Part shown: positions 59,686 through 64,000 of the stretch, one piece after another
Numbering within the stretch: the first letter of the stretch is position 1
How the letters are laid out: every line of letters starts with the position of its first letter
NCBI GenBank assembly: GCA_937949545.1
Contig: CALEDR010000001.1
Coordinates: forward strand, 93,672-157,671
Direction: 5' to 3'
Length of the DNA stretch: 64,000 nt
DNA from: an uncultured Phycisphaerae bacterium
GTDB taxonomy: Bacteria; Planctomycetota; Phycisphaerae; Sedimentisphaerales; Anaerohalosphaeraceae
Made by a program: the position numbers and the translations under genes
Notes under the pieces: model-generated
Told to the model about the DNA's origin: nothing
What the model saw: the letters and a program-made list of their open reading frames with translations, nothing else
Database searches by the model: none

Positions 59686-60573
59686 ATGATGTTTCCATCC
59701 TGGATGCAGAAACGGGGCTGGCTTTGGGTTTCAATGGTGTGGCTGCTGATGAGCAGCCGGGCGGCTTTGGGCGGTCAGGAAAGGCCGTCTGACATCTGGG
59801 CGGAAGACAGCCCTCCCCCGCTGGAAGAACCGTGGAGCGGCCGCCGTCTGGAAAGCTTCCTGGTCCGCCTGGAACAGGAGGACCCGAATCGTGCCGCCGA
59901 ACTGCGTTCGCTCCGTCAGAGCGATCCGCAGAAATTTCAGGAAGTTGTCCGTGCGGAGTTGGAGCGTTTTTTGCGTGCAGGCGACCGTCCTCGCTCGCCG
60001 GAACCTATGGCGGGCCCGCAAGGTCCGATGGGAGCCGGCCCCGGCGGCTCGGGAGGCGGTCCCGGCTCCCGATGGCTGGAACACCTCCAGCGGCGGCATG
60101 AGGAGTTTATCCAGTGGCTTCAAAAGAATAATCCGGAACTGGCGGCGGAGCTGGAACAGATTCGCGAGAAAGACCCCGCACTTTACTTTACACGTGTGAT
60201 GGATGCCCGCCGGCGGTATGACCCCATCATGGAGACGGAGAAAAGGAATCCGGAACTGGCCAAAGTCCTGCTGGAAGACCTGGCAATGCAAAAACAGCGG
60301 GACGAACTGCTTAAGAAACTGCGCGGAACGGAAGGAGCCGAACGTGAAAAACTTCTGCAGGAACTCAAGACCCTTGTTTCACAGCGGTTCGACCTGATTA
60401 TCCGCAAAAAAACCCTTCAGTATCAGGAGCTGGAACAGCGGCTCAAACGGCTGCAGGAGGAAATCGAAAAACGGCGTTCTGAAATCAGCAAACTCCAGGC
60501 CGGCAAACAGCAGGCCGTTGAAGAACATGTAAAAGACCTGACTGCTCAGGCGGAAAAAATGAGCTGGGATTAA
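59686..60573 (+). CDS. Exported coiled-coil protein of the sigma factor operon
   Basis: 295 residues from ATG 59686 (AAAGGA 7 bases upstream). A signal peptide (KRGWLWVSMVWLLMSSRAAL) is followed by repeated short helical units (LESFLVRLEQEDPNRAAELR and FIQWLQKNNPELAAELEQIR), a Gly/Pro-rich spacer (GPQGPMGAGPGGSGGGPGSR) and a long C-terminal coiled coil (about 210-290, LEQRLKRLQEEIEKRRSEIS). It resembles the LTXXQ/periplasmic helical sensors only in outline. It lies 4 bases after the anti-sigma gene and may be its periplasmic partner. Confidence 0.65.
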   Translation: MMFPSWMQKRGWLWVSMVWLLMSSRAALGGQERPSDIWAEDSPPPLEEPWSGRRLESFLVRLEQEDPNRAAELRSLRQSDPQKFQEVVRAELERFLRAGDRPRSPEPMAGPQGPMGAGPGGSGGGPGSRWLEHLQRRHEEFIQWLQKNNPELAAELEQIREKDPALYFTRVMDARRRYDPIMETEKRNPELAKVLLEDLAMQKQRDELLKKLRGTEGAEREKLLQELKTLVSQRFDLIIRKKTLQYQELEQRLKRLQEEIEKRRSEISKLQAGKQQAVEEHVKDLTAQAEKMSWD

Positions 60574-60582
60574 TCGGACAGC

Positions 60583-61419
60583 TCAAAAACGGCGGGCCAT
60601 TTGTTCCCGCCGGGTTGCTTCCTGAAGGGTGCGTTTTTCTTTGGCGGTCAGGGAGTGTAGGCCTTCACGGTTGACTTTCTCAAGAATGCGGTCCACTTCG
60701 GCTTCAAACCGCCGTTCTTCCTCAAGCCGGCGCTGCCAATTCTGCTTTTTTCGGGAGAGGCGAAACCTTGTAAACCAGGGTTTGTAGAGAACATACAGGG
60801 CGCCGGCAGCCAATCCTGTCAAATGGGCGGCTTCCCCGCCGGCGTTTTGACCTGTGGCAAACCGCAGCAGACTCAAGATAATCATAATTCCCACCAGAAA
60901 GACAATGCGGACGGGAATCAGACCATAAATAAAGACGAGCATATTCGGGTAAAGAATCGCAACGGCCATCAGAACGGCGTTCAGGGCCCCGGAGGCCCCT
61001 GCCATCGGTCCGGCCGGCAGAATATGGAGGGAAACCAGCAGAATGTAGACCAATCCTCCGGCCGCCCCGCTGACCAGATAGAACCGCAGGAAGGTCCGGC
61101 TGCCCCACTGATGTTCCAGAATCGGGCCGAAGAAATACAAGACAATCATATTGAAAAGAAAATGCATGGCATCCCAGTGGAGAAACTGATAGGTAACCAG
61201 CCGCCAGACCTGCAGGGAACGCAGGAGCGTTTCCGGCCAGACAGCCCCCCAGGTAAAAAAGAGATTTCCGAGAGTCGGAGAAATACACAGAACAAACACA
61301 ACGAAGTTCAGCACTAATATCCATTTGACGATACTCCACCCTCGAAAGGCCTCCCCCAAACGCAGCGTACCGCCTTCTTCTGAAGAATCCCGAACATATT
61401 CTCGGTCGTAGAATCCCAT
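60583..61419 (-). CDS. Rhomboid-family intramembrane serine protease
   Basis: 278 residues from ATG 61419; the open frame to 61596 crosses a repeat element and is rejected. Six membrane helices; catalytic Ser in MAGASGALNAVLMAVAIL and His in GEAAHLTGLAAGALYVLY; FLHWDAMHFLFNMIVLYFFG is the family's L1-helix 2 signature. A basic C-terminal tail of about 75 residues (FRLSRKKQNWQRRLEEERRF) is cytoplasmic. It cleaves membrane-spanning substrates, unknown here. It converges with the coiled-coil gene 9 bases apart. Confidence 0.93.
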   Translation of the reverse strand: MGFYDREYVRDSSEEGGTLRLGEAFRGWSIVKWILVLNFVVFVLCISPTLGNLFFTWGAVWPETLLRSLQVWRLVTYQFLHWDAMHFLFNMIVLYFFGPILEHQWGSRTFLRFYLVSGAAGGLVYILLVSLHILPAGPMAGASGALNAVLMAVAILYPNMLVFIYGLIPVRIVFLVGIMIILSLLRFATGQNAGGEAAHLTGLAAGALYVLYKPWFTRFRLSRKKQNWQRRLEEERRFEAEVDRILEKVNREGLHSLTAKEKRTLQEATRREQMARRF

Positions 61420-61489
61420 CCGCTTGCACTCACATGAAAAATGTTGATTTTGGTTTTTTCCGGACACCTGCTGGACTCTTAAGAGTCCT

Positions 61490-61560
61490 GGATTCCCGCC
61501 TTCCTCCTTCGCCGAAGCTTCGGAGGACCGAAGACGGAAATGACGGATTCCAGGAGTCCG
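61490..61560. repeat. Expanded dispersed palindromic repeat
   Basis: Begins GGATTCCCGCCTTC, as at 6940, then carries an inserted hairpin around the perfect palindrome CCGAAGCTTCGG (61512-61523, flanked by CCTCC/GGAGG), then GACGGAAATGACGGATTCCA. It lies 70 bases upstream of the rhomboid start. The gap 61420-61669 holds nothing else recognisable. Confidence 0.55.
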
Positions 61561-61669
61561 GACTTCCGCCTGCCGGCGGTTTTCGTCAGAACCCATTCAA
61601 TATCCCTGAAAAAAGCGGCGGTTTCAATCGGAAAATCAGCGGATTATCCCGGCAGAAGGAGATTTGAAA

Positions 61670-61752
61670 TGGGCCGGGGTGGATTCGAACCACCGTAGGC
61701 GCTAGCCAATGGATTTACAGTCCATCCCCTTTAGCCGCTCGGGCACCGACCC
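61670..61752 (-). tRNA. tRNA-Tyr (anticodon GTA)
   Basis: Type II tRNA read on the minus strand: acceptor GGGTCGG pairs with CCGGCCC (one G-T wobble), anticodon loop CTGTAAA (GTA) in stem ATGGA/TCCAT, a long variable arm, T arm GGTGGTTCGAATCCACC, discriminator A. CCA is not encoded. TTGAAA-N16-TAAATT upstream (61794-61767) is a possible promoter. Confidence 0.95.
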
Positions 61753-61843
61753 ATACGGTCTCTATCAATTTACGGTTTTTTCATTTTTTTTCAACAGGAT
61801 TTTTCCAAAACTTACCGGAAAACGCCGGACCAGACGGTCCAAC

Positions 61844-61875
61844 AAAAAAGCCCGGCGGAGAACCGGGCTTTTTTT
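61844..61875 (-). terminator. Rho-independent terminator of the trp operon
   Basis: AAAAAAGCCCGG and CCGGGCTTTTTT form a perfect stem with a 7-base loop. On the minus strand it follows the trpB stop by about 20 bases and separates it from tRNA-Tyr. Confidence 0.9.
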
Positions 61876-61893
61876 GTCCTGTTCCGTTCTTTT

Positions 61894-63282
61894 TTACCAC
61901 TTGCCGGATTTCCGCATTTCGGCCTTGGGATAATCTTTCAGGCACGCCTCCGTCTTTGCGAGTTCTTCATCCGGCAGTGCATACGGTTTGAGTTTGCCGG
62001 ACATATAGGCATCGTAGCCGGTCAGGTCCATCAACCCGTGACCGCTGTAGTTAAAGAGGATGACTTTTTCTTTGCCTTCTTCTTTGGCTTTTTTAGCTTC
62101 CTGGATGGCACAGGCGACGGCGTGCGAGGTTTCCGGGGCGCAGATAAAGCCTTCGGTTCTGGCCCAGGTCATCGCTGCTTCGTAGCATTCGACCTGATCG
62201 ATGGCCCGCGGCTTGTGGAGGCCTTCGACAACACACTGACAAACCAGCGGGGCCATTCCGTGATAACGAAGGCCGCCGGCGTGGATGGGCGGCGGGACAA
62301 ACGCATGACCGAGCGTGAACATCGCCAGCAGCGGAGTTGTGCCGGCTGTATCGCCGAAGTCATAGGCAAACGGGCCGCGTGTCAGTGTCGGGCAGGCGGT
62401 CGGCTCGACGGGAATAATCTCCATTTCAGCTCCGTTGATCTTATCCAAGGTGAATGGAAAGGCCAGACCAGCAAAATTGCTTCCGCCGCCCGCACAGCCG
62501 ATTACGACATCCGGCAGCTTCTCCCCGATGCTCTTGAGCTGGGCTTTGGCCTCCAGCCCGATAATGGTCTGATGGAGCATCACGTGATTGAGGACACTGC
62601 CGAGCGAGTAGCGGGTCTTTCCGGTCGGGTCCGTGACGGCCTGTTCAATGGCTTCGGAAATGGCAATTCCCAAACTGCCCGGCGTATCTGGGGTCTTGGC
62701 GAGAATGTCGCGTCCGGCCTTTGTCTCGGTACTGGGACTGGCAACGCATTTGGCCCCCCAGACCTGCATCATCAGTTTTCGGAAGGGTTTTTGATCGAAA
62801 CTGATGCGAACCATAAAAACTTTGCATTCGAGGCCGACCAATTGACAGGCAAAGGCCAAAGCGGATCCCCATTGTCCGGCTCCGGTTTCGGTTGTCAGAC
62901 GCTTGATGCCGAACTGTTTGTTGTACCAGGCCTGCGGAACGGCCGTGTTAGGTTTGTGGCTGCCAGGCGGGCTGACGCTTTCATCTTTGTAATAAATTTT
63001 GGCCGGGGTACCCAGATACTGCTCGAGACGTTCCGCCCGACGAAGCGGGGTCGGCCGCCATTGATAGAGGATATCCAGAATCTTCTCCGGTATATCAATC
63101 CATCGCTGGGTGCTGACCTCCTGCTCGATGAGATTCATCGGAAAAACCGGAGTCAGCATATCCGGAGTAACCGGTTTGCCGTCGGGGGTCAAGGGCGGCA
63201 GCGGCGGAGTCGGCAGGTCGGCCGCAATGTTGTACCATTTTCGGGGGATGTCTTTTTCCTGAAGCAAAATCTTTCGAGTCAT
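61894..63282 (-). CDS. trpB: Tryptophan synthase beta chain, TrpB2 type
   Basis: 462 residues. Typical of the TrpB2 (TrpB-like) branch: N-terminal extension [40 protein letters not shown] Lys in [34 protein letters not shown] and phosphate loop [16 protein letters not shown]. It condenses indole with serine to tryptophan; TrpB2 works without tight TrpA partnership and may salvage indole. No trpA is here. GAGGAG lies 6 bases before the ATG. A TrpR-like repressor gene ends 12 bases upstream, so the two are co-transcribed. Confidence 0.94.
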   Translation of the reverse strand: MTRKILLQEKDIPRKWYNIAADLPTPPLPPLTPDGKPVTPDMLTPVFPMNLIEQEVSTQRWIDIPEKILDILYQWRPTPLRRAERLEQYLGTPAKIYYKDESVSPPGSHKPNTAVPQAWYNKQFGIKRLTTETGAGQWGSALAFACQLVGLECKVFMVRISFDQKPFRKLMMQVWGAKCVASPSTETKAGRDILAKTPDTPGSLGIAISEAIEQAVTDPTGKTRYSLGSVLNHVMLHQTIIGLEAKAQLKSIGEKLPDVVIGCAGGGSNFAGLAFPFTLDKINGAEMEIIPVEPTACPTLTRGPFAYDFGDTAGTTPLLAMFTLGHAFVPPPIHAGGLRYHGMAPLVCQCVVEGLHKPRAIDQVECYEAAMTWARTEGFICAPETSHAVACAIQEAKKAKEEGKEKVILFNYSGHGLMDLTGYDAYMSGKLKPYALPDEELAKTEACLKDYPKAEMRKSGKW

Positions 63283-63294
63283 CGGCTGCTCCTC

Positions 63295-63579
63295 TTACTT
63301 CAAATATCGATTGGATACAGAATCTGGATTTTTAAGAATTTTCGAACCACGGGTAATTTTACACAGACTGATTTTCAACTCTTTCGCTATCTGCCTTTGA
63401 GGAACCCCTTCTAAAAGCCGACGCATCAGCTCCCATCGCAAAGATAAGTCATGCAGTTCCGCCGGCGTAAGAATTTCCTCCAGAAATGATTTCATCTCCT
63501 CTTCGTCGCGAATTCGGCACAAAACCTCGACGAGTCCTTTAAATCCTGTTTTTGGGGCCTGCTTGACACTCTTTATCAT
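63295..63579 (-). CDS. TrpR/YerC-family repressor
   Basis: 94 residues, Trp repressor superfamily. Helix-turn-helix in LLEGVPQRQIAKELKISLCK (about 55-74), preceded by LTPAELHDLSLRWELMRRLL and followed by ITRGSKIL, as in TrpR and YerC. E. coli TrpR is 108 residues. It lies 12 bases ahead of trpB2, and its promoter contains a perfect palindrome, so tryptophan-dependent autoregulation of the pair is likely (inference). No Shine-Dalgarno precedes the ATG. YerC-type proteins of unknown ligand are the alternative. Confidence 0.85.
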   Translation of the reverse strand: MIKSVKQAPKTGFKGLVEVLCRIRDEEEMKSFLEEILTPAELHDLSLRWELMRRLLEGVPQRQIAKELKISLCKITRGSKILKNPDSVSNRYLK

Positions 63580-63586
63580 AATGAAA

Positions 63587-63618
63587 TTCTTTATAGTTTC
63601 TCTATAAAGAAATGTAAA
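63587..63618 (-). promoter_or_regulatory. Promoter with overlapping palindromic operator of the trpR-like/trpB2 pair
   Basis: On the minus strand TTTACA (63618-63613), 17-base spacer, TATAAA (63595-63590). A perfect inverted repeat TTCTTTATAG-TTTCT-CTATAAAGAA (63587-63611) covers the -10 and nearly all of the spacer. The ATG starts 10 bases after the -10, so the leader is about 0-4 bases. Confidence 0.65.
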
Positions 63619-63723
63619 GAAAAAACCTGAAAATATCGGAAAATCCTATCACGGCAATCACACTAAATAATATACAAAATTTTGGAAAACCCGTAAACTC
63701 TTCTGATGTTTCGCAATACCCCA

Positions 63724-63749
63724 TAAAAAAAGGCCCTGCAAAGGCCTTT
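63724..63749 (-). terminator. Terminator of the partial gene at the window end
   Basis: On the minus strand AAAGGCC-TTTGCA-GGGCCTTT (7-bp stem) is followed by a T run. It lies about 110 bases after the stop at 63858 and upstream of the trpR-like promoter. Confidence 0.75.
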
Positions 63750-63857
63750 GACATCAACATAAGCTGCATTTCGGTTTTCGTTGGCCGAACGACAGAACCT
63801 ACCTGCCATTCTTCCGCCGGCCAACAGAGCCTTTCGATAGGGCTTGATTGAACCCCG

Positions 63858-64000
63858 TCATGGCTGCAGCGGCGGGGCGATCAGATAGATGGTTTTCTTC
63901 TGGCCGGCGCCATCGAGTTCCAGGGTGCCTTCTGCGTACCCGCTCATTCCCGTCGGCCGTTCAATGGTCAGCCGAATCTGTCCGCTCTGGGCGATTTGAT
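63858..64000 (-). CDS. C-terminal fragment of an unrecognised protein (partial)
   Basis: One minus-strand frame is open from the window edge to TGA (63860-63858), coding about 46 residues that include GQIRLTIERPTGMSGYAEGT and end KKTIYLIAPPLQP. The other two frames stop at once. The alternating polar/hydrophobic pattern suggests beta strands. Function unknown. It is followed by a terminator. Confidence 0.5.
   Translation of the reverse strand, partial: QIAQSGQIRLTIERPTGMSGYAEGTLELDGAGQKKTIYLIAPPLQP

Noticed and set aside
62038..63414. 458-residue open frame opposite trpB2
   Set aside because: Antisense shadow of trpB2, no motifs and no ribosome binding site.

Overview
This window is a gene-dense chromosomal stretch, mostly core metabolism, from a diderm bacterium of the Planctomycetes-Verrucomicrobia-Chlamydiae group, most likely a planctomycete of the class Phycisphaerae (order-level placement is inference). 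Pointers are lipid A genes (lpxD, lpxI), an LL-diaminopimelate aminotransferase, an 85-residue small basic protein of the PVC type, a large secreted glycoside hydrolase with a planctomycete-style dockerin-like repeat, and many small conserved proteins with no known role. No phage, insertion sequence, CRISPR array or toxin-antitoxin locus was seen.

Layout. 1-2.8 kb: carB (cut by the window edge) and carA. 2.8-7.6 kb: tRNA-Arg, a small sulfotransferase, then a minus-strand set rlmN-plsY-GNAT/aminotransferase fusion, and an FHA protein. 7.7-11.9 kb (minus): secreted glycoside hydrolase and accA. 12.0-21.3 kb (plus): a compact eight-gene run tyrA-purL-purQ-dapL-folK/dNK-panC-panD-lgt. 21.3-25.1 kb (minus): a BioF-like enzyme, a roughly 750-base gap with repeats, and lpxD-lpxI under a good promoter. 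25.2-32.3 kb (minus): pyrK-pyrD, two small genes, a TPR/transglutaminase protein, an AsmA-like protein, mnmA and a heptosyltransferase-like GT9. 32.6-39.0 kb: a signalling patch with two tandem stand-alone receivers behind an 11-codon leader ORF, a PBP4-type carboxypeptidase, a sensorless histidine kinase joined to two CNNM/CorC-like membrane proteins, and a third receiver. 39.3-49.1 kb: a TPR protein, a flotillin/NfeD operon, a Na/Pi cotransporter, an aminotransferase, the small basic protein and a SPOR-like protein. 49.5-55.2 kb (plus): rpmF-plsX-fabH-fabD-fabG-acpP-fabF, the classic type II fatty acid cluster, ended by a strong terminator. 55.2-61.4 kb: a Ca/Na antiporter, a RACo-like ferredoxin/ASKHA protein, a 26-residue bS22-like ORF, an ECF sigma/membrane protein/coiled-coil protein trio and a rhomboid protease. 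61.7-64 kb (minus): tRNA-Tyr, trpB2 and a TrpR-like repressor whose promoter carries a perfect 10-bp-arm palindrome.

No single new defence or mobile system stands out. The most unusual points are the TrpR-like/TrpB2 operator with a near-leaderless start, a DUF167 gene whose middle third is in the wrong frame between two compensating indels, the GNAT-aminotransferase fusion coupled to plsY, the bS22-like micro-ORF, the HPPK-deoxynucleoside kinase and PurS-PurS-PurL fusions, and the two-receiver operon in which one receiver has lost an acidic-pocket Asp.
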